64,000 nucleotides of DNA from Cercospora beticola (GCF_033473495.1 NC_088939.1:930001-994000), one strand, 5' to 3'; positions 10,854-23,018 are shown, counted from the stretch's first letter. A program made the numbers and translations. The notes: generated from the sequence alone by a model not told the origin.

Positions 10854-12875
10854 TCAGCAGCGCGCCATGTACGTCGGTACTTGTGGCGGGCGTCGGGCGG
10901 TACATGTGACGACCAGCAACAAATGTTGTGTGCTGCCGTGAGAAGGCAATTTCGGACAGAACCTACTCATTGTCCCCAGCACTCATCGCATGCCATGTAG
11001 AGGGCCTTCTGGAAGCGCTTCTCCCGCGTCTGCCTGCCTGGTAAGTCTGGCCTGCCTGGTCCGCGATGAAACTGGGAAAAGAAGTAGAAATGCGTTTCTC
11101 AGTCGCGGGGGTCCTCGCCGCCTCGAAGGTCCATCGTCCGCCAGTCGCCAGGCTCCCAACGAAGTGAAGAATGCGGAAACAAGGTGTATAGGCGGAGGGC
11201 GAACGGCGAGACGTCTTGCTGGTGGTGCTGGTGCCCTGTTGCCGCGCAATGTCGTCGTTCGGCACCTCGTCACACCTCTCCTCTGGGCCCTCTAGCGAAC
11301 CGGTACCTCGCCGTACCTTGCAGCTCCGTCTGCCGCTAGACTGCAAACGGCCCAGAGTTTCAGCAGACCCTCCCAAGATTTCCAGCGAATCGTAAACTCT
11401 ACAGCTCACACCAAACGACACCGGCGCCGCACCCCAAACACCACCCCCATCCAAACATCCTGCATCGCCTGATCGAAACGCCTGAAAGGGGTTCAGCACG
11501 TTGCATGACACAGGCCTGTCAAACCCGTCAAACACCTCCTAGCTGGACACCGCGTGCAACAGGCCATCGAGGAAAAGGGCGGGATTCCAGCCTCATGAAT
11601 CAAGTTGATCCACTTATGTACAGCCCTCCCTTCCGACAGCCATTCCCTAGTAAGACCCGTACGCACTGCACGCAGAATACGCAGCTTATGACATGGTGGC
11701 TGCATTGCGCATCGCGGTCCACAGCCAGGCATTTCGCAGCAACAGCTTCTGCGCGCTGCGCAACCTTTTCAGTTTCCATTTCTGTCTTCGGCTTGCCAGC
11801 CATCCGACAGCACGTGCGATACAACCACATGCGTGAGTTTGGTTCCGATGCATGGTGGCATGTTCGCAGCACTCTGATCCGCTGATGCTGACGTGACATC
11901 TTCTCTCCCACGTGTCTCCCACTATTTTCTCCCCAGTGCTCTTCTTGACAAGTAGCCGTATTCGTCGCCACGTCCAAGGCCGGTACATTCGGTTGAGAAG
12001 GCCTCAGCTTCTTCATCGCTGCGAACACATCAGGGCTACCCAGTCGAACGGCTCCGTGAATGCCGGTCCGAGGCCGAGCACCACCATGTCAACCCAAAGC
12101 GCTTCGGGTTGCCGGAGATCGAAGTGAAGAGTTCACCCGAGCTTTACCGCTGTACCGGGGTTCGTCAACGTATCCATGCATGCTCAGAACGCGGCATTGC
12201 AGAATGGCATTGCAGTGCAGATGTGTGATGATGTGATGATGTGTGATGTGTTCAAGTCAGCAGCAGGTTGAACATGGGAGCAAAGCTCACCATTGTCGAC
12301 TTCAACAGGCAGGTCGCAATCAGGAGAGCGGTGAAGAAGATGTCAGCGACAAGCAGAGATCAATACCATTGTATTTACTTTTCCGTGCATTCGAGTCATG
12401 AACGCTTGAATGAAACATCGCAGCGAACAATTACCATTACTCTCCCACGTCCTCATCCATGCCATTGAATACCCGATAGTGCCCGTGAGGGCTACAGTCT
12501 TCATGGCAGAGCCTTGCTGCCGCCGCCGATGTGAACAAACAAGAACCGATGACATGTCGTAAAAGCTAAGTGTAGACAACTTCCAAGCCAGCCGGGTGGC
12601 ATGACCAACACACATTGTTGATGATCATGTTGTAGATGCCACCATATTCCTCTGTTCAGATGTCCATACTGTTGGTGCGAGCGAGCGACAAGAGTTGGAC
12701 AGAAGCATCAGCGTGCTGTAGTAATGCAAAGGTCCGAGTGCAGAAAGTGCATGCAGTCGTAGTCATTCGTGGGATCGTGACGCCAGTCGTCTACTCGTGA
12801 TAGTTTACAAGGTGCATTCGTGTCGTTGACAGTAGCGATGGGATGAAGAGTCGGGCGTGCCAGGATGCATGGCCA
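10854..12875. other. 2-kb intergenic region, PAG1 upstream side
   Basis: Should hold the PAG1 promoter/5' UTR and the 3' UTR of the RNA-binding protein gene. Several open frames up to 190 codons occur, but they overlap each other on both strands and have no family resemblance or coherent splice structure. A short GATGT/GATGATGTG simple repeat lies at about 12219-12250. Confidence 0.5.
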
Positions 12876-14813
12876 TTACTCTTCGGTGGATGGTGCTGCA
12901 GAGTCGACCGGGCTGTTTGCATGAGCCGTCACCGGCGATGTGGTGGCAGCCTTCGCGTCGACAGTGGTCTCGGACGTCCCAGTCTGACCTTCGGCTCCCG
13001 AAGCCACGTTTATCTGAACAAGTGGTGGCTGAGAGGCGTTGGTGTACGGCACTGCACCGAGCGGGCTACGCCCAGGTGCCTGGCGGATGGCGGACTGAGC
13101 CCAACGCTGGCCTTGGATGGGAATGGCCGGTGTGGTGCCAAGGTACTGGTCGAACTCGTTAGTGTTCTGGTTGGTGTCGTGGACCGTGGAGCCAGCGTAT
13201 GGAAGACGGCCCTGGCGCCAGGCTTGTGTTGCATACTCGTATTCTGCGGACCGGAACTGACGTGCAGCTTGGGTCTGCTGCTTGAGAGACTTCTGCTCCT
13301 GGGTGTCGGCGTAACGGATCTGGACCTGGAGCTCTTCTCCGGCAGTCTTGATGGTGTGGTTGTTGAAGGTCTTGATGACCTCCTCGCAATCGTCCCGGCT
13401 CTCGAAGCTGTGAGGAGGGTCAGTCTCAGACGCAGTCGAAGGGTCAGTAGGAACGACATACCGTGCGAAGCCAACACCACGGCCATGGCCATTCTTGTCA
13501 CGCAGGATGCGTGAGGAGCAGACCTTGTGAGGTTGGAAGAGGTTGGCGAGCTCATGCTCGTTCATGGTCTTCGGAAGATTGGACACGTAGAGGTTGGTGT
13601 TGCCCTCATCGGAGAAGGTCTTGAGCTTCGAGTAGAAGGACTCGCGAGCGAAGCTCACTTCGTAGCCCAGGTAGTGGAAGCCACGAATGCAGTTCTCGGC
13701 GTCCTCGTAGTTGTGGTACTTGACGAAACCGAAGCTGTGACATGTTAGTCGAGCTGACCGACGACATCAAGTGTGTACATACCCCTTGCAGAGGCCAGTG
13801 TTCAAGTCGATGATGGACTTCGAGCTCTTGATGTCACCAAACCGGCTGCCCCAGGACTCAAGCATCTCATCTGTTGTCTCCGGTAACAAGCCACGGATGT
13901 ACACATTCGTCTCGCCGCGCTGATTCTCGAGGGCACGATCGAGGGGCTTGAGTGGCGAAGAGGGTGCTGGGATGGCACGTGGTATGGCAGGGTCACGGGT
14001 GACCAGCATCTTAATGCGTGGGGAGACTTCGCTCTGCTCGGGCTGCTTGGCAACGGGCATGCCGTACGGAGCCATCATGGATGTCGGAGATGGGGTGCTG
14101 TGGGTGAAGACACCACTGGGCGAGCGGTTGATGGCCACGCCATTGCCGGCGTAGGGGTAGCCGGCGTACGAAGGGGTCGTTGGCTGGTCGTTCTCGTTCG
14201 ACGAGATGGAACCGCGGCGTGGAGTGATGAGCGTTGGGACTTCGCCGGTGGCTCCAGCAGTGGTCGGCGTCCAGTTCTGCGAGAGCGGGCTGTTGTCGTG
14301 CTGCTGATAGCCCCCGTAGTTGAGCTGCGGCATGTACTGCGAAGCGTGAGGAGTGTACATGCCAGGAGACTGGGCGTTGGCAGCAGCAGCGAAGCCGTTC
14401 GGGTACATGTACTGTCCGCCGGCACCGTACATCGAAGCTGACATCGAGGTCGCCGTTGGGAGCCCGCCATAGCCATTGTTGGCCGCAGTCGACATCATGG
14501 CGTTCTTGGCCTGAGCCGCGAAGGACTGGTTGCCCATGTTCATGCCTTGGAAGCCATGAGCAAGAGCGCCCATTGGATCGGACTGTGGGTTGTGGTGCAT
14601 GCCGTAAGCCTGACCTTGCTGGCCTCGATTGCCGTACTGCTGCTGGTTGCCGTAAATGTTGGCGTTGGTGTAGCCGGTCTGTTGGCGGTTGAAGTTGGTG
14701 TTCTTCTGGTCCATGGCTGCCATGTTCTTGTAGCCACGGTCAGCGATTGTCTGACGACGATGCTGCTTGCCATAGAACAAGTTGTGGGTGCTGGGATGCC
14801 CGAAAGGAGTCAT
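12876..14813 (-). CDS. Two-RRM RNA-binding protein, MSSP/RBMS-like
   Basis: Predicted single-stranded nucleic-acid/RNA-binding regulator related to metazoan RBMS (MSSP) and fission yeast Msa1-type proteins. Three exons: 14813-13783, 13734-13462, 13407-12876, with introns of 48 and 54 bp; 611 residues. Seen: residues 1-290 are Gln/Asn/Gly/Tyr/Met-rich low complexity. RRM1 is at about 300-375 with RNP2 VYIRGL and RNP1 CKGFGFVKY, the latter completed exactly across intron 1. RRM2 is at about 385-470 with RNP2 LYVSNL and RNP1 GRGVGFARF, completed across intron 2. The tail is Gln/Pro/Thr-rich. Intron 2 is 54 nt with no in-frame stop, so retention would add 18 residues inside RRM2. Its splice ends (GTATGT..ACAG) and the restored RNP1-FESRDDCEEV continuity argue for removal. 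Post-transcriptional control role is inferred from family only. Confidence 0.88.
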
Positions 14814-16491
14814 GTTGATCTTTCGAGGAGGGAAATGGGAGTGTTCGGGTGCCCAATAAAGATATCTTCACGAAGCTCGACCACGGTGCAGGTTGCCAAC
14901 GCCAACAGTGTTGCCGCTGTCGATTGCACGTTGCACAAGGCAGGAGGTCTTACCGATGAGCTTTGGTGTGGATGGATAGCTTCCAACGGAGAGGAGAAAG
15001 GACTGGTCGTCGAGTCTCTGTGAGAAGATGAGGTCAGCAAATGGTTGTGAAGGTTGTCCCTGTTCGATGGGGAACTCGGAGCAACCGCCGTCTACAGGGC
15101 GTGCTGTTGAGAGTGAAGTGGGGTGTCTTGATCTCGACATACCTGAGCGAGTGGGTGCTGTTTGAGGGTGCTGGTGCCGTTCAGGCGGACGGGCGAGTGA
15201 AGGCAGCAAGGAGGGGTGGTCGAGTCGCTAAGCTAGCAGAGGCGGTAATGTCAACGGCGAATGCACGAATGAAAAAGAGCAGATCTGTCGGTGTGTAAGA
15301 ACTGGGTGCACTTGGTGGTGGATGAAGAGGAGAGGAGATGAGAGTGGAGGTAAGATGTGGGAGGTGTTGGTTGAGGAGGGGAGACCAGCGTCGGTCCTGC
15401 CGCAGTCGAAGTGGTGGAGGAAGGTGCGGTATGGGAGGAGGAGCGTACCTAGTTCGTGTATTCGGCAAGCCCGTTAGCCACCGCGGCGGCAGGTAGTAAT
15501 GCAGTTGACGATGCCGAAGGAAAGAATTTGGTGCTCGGCGTGTCGAACTGGCAGTCAACCCACGCGCGCCGGTCCGAGAGTCGAAATTCGCGGAAGGAAG
15601 TTGATGTCGAAGTGAAGACGGGACGGATCAGGTTTCGACTGTACACGACGAGCTGCTTCTCAAGGCTCACGCGCGGCTCTCGTTCCTTCGACCAATGCTA
15701 AAGATGCGGCGGATCCCTTCTGGAGTCCCGAATTGTCAGTCTGACGAAGGATACGCACAATGGCAGGAATGGCGAATTGGAGGATCAATGCTATAGACTC
15801 CTCGGAGGATGATGGCGATGATGATGTACGCGGAAAAGGCTTGTGGAATATGTGCCGGTAGCAGAGAGGCCTGGGCAGTTTAATCACTGCTGCTGCTGAC
15901 CTGTCACACGTATGCAAGCCCTCCCGCCTTTGTTCTGTGGTTCACGTTACACCAGAAGCCGCTGCTGCACAACGCTTCAAGCTCCAGCAAAACGCCACAA
16001 ACGCTGGTAGCGGTGTTTGTGAATCGCCAGACAGCGCACACGAACCCTCGAGGTGAGCATGATCGCTGCCATCTGTCGCCCACAATCCAGGTACTGAGTG
16101 CGCAGTCCCGCAACGACCGACTTCTCAGAAATCGATCCATCACATTCGAGCCCGGCAGCTGTTCGGGACCCGCGTCCTCGATTCCAATCTCCCCTCACGC
16201 CCATTCTGCACCTGTCGTCGACACCTTCGAAACAGCTAGGAACTGCGCCCGCTGCCTCTGTGGGGACTCTGCGCGCTGTCATTCACAACTCATCATCTCC
16301 TGCTCTTGCCTGAAAATAGCCATGGCATTGCTGATCACATGCTGTACCTGCGCCCGCTCGTGAGCCTGTCCTTGCTATCCCGGCTAAAGGCGCATTGGAC
16401 CTGCAAAGACGATCAAACTTGAGACGGGCACCTGAAGAAAGTGCACTGTGCGCACAATACGTGACCTGCTCTTCCCAATTGGTACTTCTGC
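14814..16491. other. Intergenic / long 5' leader region of the RNA-binding protein gene
   Basis: C/T-rich on the minus strand just upstream of the 14813 start, as expected for a fungal promoter and long 5' UTR. Minus-strand frames at 14868-15209 and 15181-15558 are low-complexity Pro/Arg/Leu/His translations without homology features and are treated as leader sequence. Nothing else supported. Confidence 0.4.
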
Positions 16492-16772
16492 TTACATGAA
16501 ACCGCTCTTCTCAGCGTCGAAATCCAGGTCGCCGAACAGCGTTGCATCGGCGTCTATGCTGTCAAGCTTCTTCTGTTGCAGCAGATCTTGCCGCCTTGGC
16601 CCAGTTGGCAGCATCGAAGGCAGCTCGTTTGTCCACACTCACCAAGTTCGAGAGCTCGACGCGCTGTGCGTTGTCCTCCTCCTCCACCGTGATGCAAGGT
16701 ACCGCGACAGCTCCGGCGGCACGACGCGCCTCGTACAACCGCTGCCATTGCAAAAGGTCATGCTCTTCCTCT
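16492..16772 (-). CDS. 3' exons of an unresolved gene
   Basis: Not recognised. The last exon, 16572-16492, encodes KKLDSIDADATLFGDLDF followed by DAEKSGFM and a stop. It joins through a 70-bp intron (GTGAGT..CAACAG, 16642-16573) to an upstream exon ending at 16643 that reads LLQWQRLYEARRAAGAVAVP and then a glutamate-rich stretch to ELSNL. The join is phase 0 and the two acidic segments look like one protein C-terminus, better than either frame alone. The upstream exon boundary near 16772 could not be fixed. Further 5' exons may reach about 17212, where a frame begins MSDTRPWHNEPMITPR, and a good donor/acceptor pair (GTAAGA, TTGTTGCAG) lies near 17052-16938. Function unknown. Confidence 0.4.
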
Positions 16773-17212
16773 CATTTCAACGCATGCTCGCTCTTCTGCA
16801 GCAAGCTGCACGTTCGGTGCGCTCCCCAAATGACATATTGCGCAGTCGCGCATCACGCTTCCGCTGTTTTCCATGTCATAACTCCACGTCCTGCTCTACC
16901 GGCACAGCGTCCCATCGGACACAGCATTAGGACCTCTGCAACAACAATGTTGAGATGCAGGGAATATATCTTGACGTTCAGCGTGCTGAACCAGGTTCTC
17001 GGAACTTTCGAATGATCGTTGCCGGCGCGTCTGCCGGCGCTACCTCTTACCTTCTACACTTGCGCCCGGCAGCGTCAACTGACAGGGCAGCGTGATGCAA
17101 CAGCACAAACCGAGTTCATTTCGCGTTGCGCTCTGCAGCGGCTGTGCAGCTGGACTGCATCAACTTCGTGGGGTGATCATCGGTTCATTATGCCACGGCC
17201 TGGTATCGGACA

Positions 17213-17670
17213 TTGCAGCGAGCCTGTACGACGTGAAAGCTGAGGTGTAGCAACGACACGACTCCTATCAAGTCTGATGCAGAGATGTGAAGTCTGGGAG
17301 AATCCGACCGGCTTTGACTTCCACCTCCGCTGGAGAACGGGCCAAGCTCGTAAGGTTCGCCATGCGAGAGTCATGTCTTTTCACAATTTCCATTTTAAAA
17401 TGCGCGTGGTACAACAAAACACAGTAGACCAGCTACTACGAACTACCTGAAGAGCGGGACACTCAAATGATTATCCACGGACTCTCTTCAACATTCGATA
17501 TCAAGACTTCATTGACATGATCTAGATACAAAACTCCTCATCAGCGCCAGCATTGCACCGCACGCCGCCTGCCATCCTTCATCACCCTATGTTCGCTTTC
17601 CATCCACAACAACAACCTCTGGGTTCTTTGAAATCAGAAGAAGAGAAAACAGAAGATTTCTGAACAAGAT
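17213..17670. other. Intergenic, 3' of the P450 reductase gene
   Basis: Holds the 3' UTR of the reductase gene and possibly the promoter of the unresolved minus-strand gene. A/T-rich run near 17385-17402. No further feature seen. Confidence 0.4.
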
Positions 17671-19807
17671 CTACGACCACACATCCTCCTGATACTGGTT
17701 CGCAGCCCTCATGCTCTTGACGACATCCTCACCCTTCTTCTTGTCGACGCCTCTTTGCTCTGAAATAATTGTCGCCAAGATCTCATTGACTTCTCTCGCC
17801 ATATTTGCAGCATCACCGCAGACATAAAAGTAAGCCTTCTGCTCCAATAATTCGTTGATTTCTTTGGCTCGCTCCTTCATTTTATGTTGCACGTAGACTT
17901 TCTTATCGGTTTCGCGAGAGAAGGCGACGTCGAGGACGAATTTGTCTCCGAGGTCGTTTTGCCATTGCTGAGAATAGAAGTCAGTACACGCTCAAACAGT
18001 GATAGATCTAGGGCAAGCAACTCACCTCCCACTCCTCCTTGTAAATAAAGTCATCAGTGCGATTTCGGCATCCGAAAAACAAAATTGTCTTGCCAACATT
18101 TTCGCCATTCTTGGCCTGCTGCGCTCGCTCCTGGACGAAACCGCGAAACGGAGCAACACCAGTACCAGGACCAACCATGATGATTGGCTTGCTTGGGTCT
18201 GATGGCAGCTTGAAGTTCGAGTGTCGAATGTGGACTGGAACGTGAACACCATCGTACTTGTTTCGTGGACCGTTGAGCGCGTAGTTGAGTCCATGAGGAT
18301 CTGGGTTCGGGTCGCCGTGCTGCTTGAGCTTCAAAGCGAGGAGGTAGTTTGTGGTGACACCCTTCACAACGTGGGGGGCGCCAGGCACTTCGACAGATTC
18401 GACAACGGCTGTGATAGCAACCTTGTGCTTCTGGACCAAAGATGAAGACGAGATGGAGTAGTAGCGAGGTTGGATCTTCGTGATGCCTTCGATGAACAGC
18501 GAGAAAGGAATCTTGTCCCAGACCTGGCCACCACCCAAGTGCTCGAGAAGTTGTCCGATGTTGAAGTTCTTCTTCGCAACCTCTTCCGCAAAGACATCCT
18601 TGTCGTTACCGATCTTGCTTGCCTTTTCCTTGATCTCATCGTTGGGGGCGAACTGCGCGAGAGTGGAGACGAATTGACGAGAGACAGGTGCGCAGATTTC
18701 GAGTTGGTATCGGAAAACGGTTTCGTATGTCGTGGGTTGCGGGAAAGGCACCTTGGCCGTAGCATCGAGTCCCTTGACCTTGATTGGCATCTCGCGCTTT
18801 TCGGACAATCCAACAACCTTCAAAAGCCTTTCGACCTCGCGACCTGCATTGTTCGGCCAGACAGCGATGTGATCACCAGTAGTGTAAGACAGGTTGGAGC
18901 CCGAAATATCGATTTCCATATGAAGACAGTTTCTTGACTTATCGTTGAAGATTTCCTTGGACACAGCGATTGGAGCGATGTATGGGTTGTGCGCATTGTA
19001 AGGTCCCTTCTGCGTGCCCTCGAGATGGTTCTTGTTGGGTTCGCCTTTGTAAACGGTGGCTTCATTCTCGAGGTGCTCCTGTTCAGTGACTTCATAAACG
19101 GGCTCGTATACTGCCTCGCGCTCTTCAAGACCCATAGACTCGCATAAAGCAGCCCACATGGGCTCCTTCCAGGCCAGAAAATCCTCTTCCATAGTACCAG
19201 CTCCATCGTCACCCTCACCAGCCTCGCCGATGAGCTGAGCCCCGAGCTTGGTAAGAGACTTGTTGACCTCGCGAACCATGGAGTTGTAGTGCTCGTAGGT
19301 GTTGTTTCCCAAGCCGAAAGCCACATACTTCAGAGTTGACAGTGGTGACTCGCCCGCACTCTTCTCGCTGAATTGTGGTTCTTCACCATGAATGAATTCG
19401 TAGAATTCAACAGCGTTGTCCGTCGGCTCACCCTCACCATAAGTTGCCAGCACAAAGAAGGCAACCTTATCCTCAGGAAACTGATCCAAGTTCTCGTACT
19501 CGTACTCTTCCAAATCGGCAGTCATGGTCTTCAAGCCAAATCTCGAGGAGCCTTCCTTGGCTAGCCGCTGTGCGTAGTCCTCCGCTGTGCCAGTCTGCGA
19601 TCCATAGAAGATGACACAGTTTTTGCCCGACTCCTCCATCTTCTCGAGAATGTTCCTCGTCTTGCCCGCCTTGAGAGCGCCATTGGCCTGTGATGTTGCA
19701 TACGGGTCCTTCTGGACCGCCCAGTATGTGCCTTTGGTGAAGTATGCTACCGTTCCTAGCAGCAGCACTGCTAGGACGATGATGTCCAGGGTGTCCAGAG
19801 CGGCCAT
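17671..19807 (-). CDS. NCP1: NADPH-cytochrome P450 reductase
   Basis: Transfers electrons from NADPH through FAD and FMN to ER cytochrome P450s (including sterol 14-demethylase) and other acceptors. Two exons, 19807-18026 and 17967-17671, with a 58-bp phase-0 intron; 692 residues, the normal fungal length. Seen: an N-terminal membrane anchor (residues 6-24, DIIVLAVLLLGTVAYF). The flavodoxin domain has YGSQTGTAEDYAQRL, ATYGEGEPTDNA and FGLGNNTYEHY. The FAD-binding motif is RYYSISSSS. The NADPH site has GPGTGVAPFRGFVQER, FFGCRNRTDDFIY and, in exon 2, YVCGDAANMAREV. The C-terminus ends DVWS with the expected aromatic residue near the end. The intron falls within EEWE/QWQND, a continuous reductase segment once joined. 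Confidence 0.97.
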
Positions 19808-21063
19808 GGTCGCTGTCGTTCTGCTCCGGCTGTGCAGTCACAAGCCAGGAGGAGGAGGGGTAGGGTGCAGACGAGCGGTGCAATTAAAAAGAGTCGGACG
19901 CTCGGCGAGGGTCTCTGGAGCGACGTGCAGTGAGATCCGTGCTTATCGTGTTGGAATTTCCCCGTTCACCGTCTCTGGCTGCGGCTGACGGAAGTGCGCT
20001 ACTCAGGGCTGACGGCGATGACTGTTATTTGCAGGGCTTCCGCCAGAGATCCCAACTGCTGACCGGATGGGGCCAAGATGGGTCCAAGACTCCTCTGCGC
20101 TGCTGCTGCCAGCTGTGCGCTCCGCTGGCGGCGAGTTGGGAGATGCCGAATCGAAGACGTTCGTGGCGGTGGGGTGACACGGCTAGCGCCCGAGTGTTGA
20201 TGTCAGGGATTCTTTAGGGCCGACACAGAATGCGCATGTGCTGTGAATCAAATAAACTATCGTTCGATTCCACTTCCAAGAACAAGTTCAAAATGAGGAG
20301 CAGTGACCGAAAACACCTGCGCTCTTCTATGAACGCCGCAATGCAAGAAACAGTATGGTATGGATTTTCTCGGAACGTAGAAAGTGATGTATGGCGGGGG
20401 CGCGGCAGTCATATGCGGTTGTGCTCGTTATGGCTGATGAGGACAATTGGCGCTCGAATGCAGACCTCTACATGACGATCGGCTGAGACATAGCATTGCG
20501 CATGTGCCGATTAAGGCTGCCTAGTCATAGCGAGCTCGGGGTTTTGCGAGAGCGACGATGTCGACCAACAGGATCCTCCTCGCACACCGTGCGAGCAGCG
20601 GATCTGGCCCTTTCCCTTTCACATGATCCCGAATTGTGCACAGCACCGCGGGAATGCGCCGCGCGTTTACAGTATTCCCACGGGCCAGCCACGCGCAACT
20701 GTCCCTCCAAGACTCACCATGGACCGCTTCCGCTCTAGCAACTCTGCACACCACACGCTTCCAGTTCATCCCCTCGTTCGCGAGCGGCACACCAGCAGCT
20801 TTCGCATTCTGTTGGTCCTCTCGCAAAGTCACAGCAGTCGGCGCGTGCCAGCGATTGGCAGTCCTTGGCGTGCCCCATACAGTATTCTCGTACGAGCACG
20901 AGGGACCCCGTTCTCGGAACGCGCTGCTACCATTCGGATTCCGGAACCGCAGCAACGATCGTAGCACACTTTCGACGACGCCAATAATGCAACATCATAT
21001 CTGCCTGGCTAAAGAGGCTGTTCTACTTACGCGTCGTACAGAAACTTGACTTGACGTCTAGCT
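19808..21063. other. 1.25-kb intergenic region between reductase promoter and ammonium transporter 3' end
   Basis: Expected to hold the NCP1 promoter and 5' UTR. Overlapping open frames occur on both strands at 20521-21049 (up to 148 codons) but show no domain, signal peptide or splice logic. No RNA gene or repeat recognised. Confidence 0.4.
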
Positions 21064-22808
21064 CTAGTCTTGCCTTTCTGCTTTCGTGTGCTCTGCATGC
21101 ATGCTGACTGCACTGCTCGTTGGTAACCCTGCTTGTGGTATGCCATGGGTGAGCTGATGGTTTCCTTGGAAGGTTTCGAAAAATGTCCAGTCTCCAATCT
21201 GTTCATCGAAGAATTGGTCCAGGTCCAAGCCGCGCATCTCAGCCTCTTCGCTTACGCGCAGTCCCAGTCCTGGAATATACTTCAAGAGCAGAAGCAAAAT
21301 GCAAGTGACAACGAAGGAGTACGAGCTGATCGCTGTGATCTCTGCGAATTGCTTCCCAACTTGCACGCCATTGCCGTTGATGCCACCTGCATAGAGCGAG
21401 CTGCCGTCCAGAGCGGAGATGGTCTGGTCTGCGAAAATTCCGGTGAGGAAGGAGCCCACCATGCCTCCCACGCCGTGCAGTTTGAACACCTCAAGTCCTT
21501 CGTCGATGTGGAGCCAGTCGTTGAGGTCCTGCAGGCTTGCGCACACAACGGCGGTCAGGAATCCAATGACTGCGGCTAGCCACAAACTGACATATCCAGC
21601 AGCCTGTAATAGATGTGAGCGTGAGTCGCAGGACCGGAACAGGATCGACTTACTGGCGTGATGCCTACCAGACCTGCGATTGCGCCTTCACAGGCACCGA
21701 CTACGCTGAATTTGCCCTTGGTCCGAATGAAGTCGACGAGAACCCACCCAAGCACACCGAAGCTTGCGGCGACGTTGGTGTTGAATGCCGCATACATACT
21801 GCGAATCGATGCATTCAACGCGGACCCGCCATTGAAGCCTACATTCGAGTCAGAAAAAGTGTTCGCAGGTGGCATTCAATATGCGTTTTACTTACCAAAC
21901 CAACCGAACCTGATTGCGTCGAACCTAGTCAGCGAATGTCTCGAAGATGATGGGAGTTTCTCAGTATCCAGGTCAGCACTCACCAGATCAGGACTGTTCC
22001 CAGGAAAACCAGGGTTGTGTTGTGTGGCTTCTTGTGCGATAGTTCTCCGGCATGTCGCCTCTTACCAAGCACCAAAGCGTATGCCAGACCAGCCCAGCCC
22101 GATGCAATGTGCACCGGACCACCTCCTGCAAAGTCGAGCGATGGCAGGTTATACAGCCAGCCGTTGCTATTCCACGTCCAGCAAGCAATGGGGCAGTATA
22201 CAACTGTGGCCCAGAAGAAGCTGAAGATCAATGAAGGGAGAATCCGACCTCTTTCGAAGGAGCCACCAATGACAATCTGGACTGTGCAGGCGCAGAAGAG
22301 GAGTTGGTACAGGCAGAAGACGATCTTATACTTGTCAGAACGACTGCTGGCTACCAAAGAACCGAGCTTCGCTTCACTCACCTCGGGGATTAGTGCACTA
22401 CCAGGACTGGGAGCAGCTCTGACTTTCATCAGACCGAAATTGGCCAGATTACCGATGAATGCGTTTGCGGTCCTTGAGTATGCCAGTGAGTAGCCCTGAA
22501 AACGTCAGCTCTGGCCAGGTCTGCGACATTAACAACAAACGAATACCCACCCAGAACATCCATTGAAATGTGGTGACGGCAGCGACCATAATGGATTGGA
22601 ACAGTAGCGACAGCGAGCTCTTCCGCCTAGCGAGGCCACCATAGAGGAGGCCGATACCCGGAATAATGAGCCAGACTACGAAGCAGCAGAATGCAAGATA
22701 CACGTAGTGGAATTCGAGCCCAGCATATTGGGCATTGACATCGGTCGTCAATGGGTTGCCACCCCAGGGCTCGGACGAGTTGAACTCTGGAGCTGTTGGC
22801 GCCGACAT
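21064..22808 (-). CDS. Ammonium transporter, Mep2/AMT family
   Basis: Plasma-membrane ammonium permease of the Mep/Amt/Rh family. Six exons: 22808-22551, 22495-22382, 22324-21984, 21909-21896, 21838-21654, 21603-21064; 483 residues, as expected. Seen: EFHYVYLAFCCFVVWLIIPG then IGLLYGGLARRKS, FQWMFWGYSLAYSRTANAF across intron 1, HIASGWAGLAYAL with the conserved periplasmic/pore region, WFGWFGFNGGSALNAS assembled from three exons, LHGVGGMVGSFLTG, and a cytosolic tail beginning EEAEMRGLDLDQFFDEQIGD. Exon 4 is only 14 nt; its use is required to rebuild the FGWFGFNGGS core. A second AG 15 nt upstream of it would insert FDAIR in frame. Family members in fungi are under GATA-factor nitrogen control, and GATAAG motifs lie upstream. 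Confidence 0.95.
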
Positions 22809-22857
22809 TATGAGCGTGGGAGATCAGTGAGCGAGTACGTGAAGAGTGATGGATCCC

Positions 22858-23018
22858 GCAGCGCGCGCGCACGCGCGACGCACTTCATATGCACAAGCTG
22901 GACATGATCCGGGAGAATCTGTGTGGGAACACTTATCGAGCAGCTTACCCAATGGAGTAACCAGAACAAAGGCAGCAAGGGAAGCATCAAAGAGACTGGC
23001 GTTGCTAGCTACGATAAG
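22858..23018. promoter_or_regulatory. Ammonium transporter upstream region: GATA motifs and alternating CG tract
   Basis: Upstream of the transporter start at 22808. CTTATC at 22932-22937 reads GATAAG on the gene strand, and GATAAG occurs at 23013-23018 on the plus strand; another AGATAAG lies at about 23449. These match the HGATAR element used by AreA/Nit2-type nitrogen regulators. A purine-pyrimidine alternating run (gcgcgcgcgcacgcgcg and flanks) lies at 22858-22881, within the probable 5' UTR. Motif presence is seen; regulation is inferred from known control of fungal ammonium permeases. Confidence 0.4.

Noticed and set aside
11600..12028. Minus-strand frame of 142 codons upstream of PAG1
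   Set aside because: Overlapped by another antisense frame, Cys/Arg-rich random composition, no domain or signal; likely 3' UTR or promoter sequence.
12219..12250. GATGT-type simple repeat
   Set aside because: Only about 30 bp and imperfect; an ordinary microsatellite with no evident role.
12876..13748. Long plus-strand frames (up to 223 codons) over the RNA-binding protein gene
   Set aside because: Antisense shadows of the RRM exons, whose family motifs fix the minus strand as coding.
20521..21049. Overlapping frames of up to 148 codons on both strands between the reductase and transporter genes
   Set aside because: Mutually antisense, no start context or family features; GC-rich non-coding DNA gives such frames by chance.
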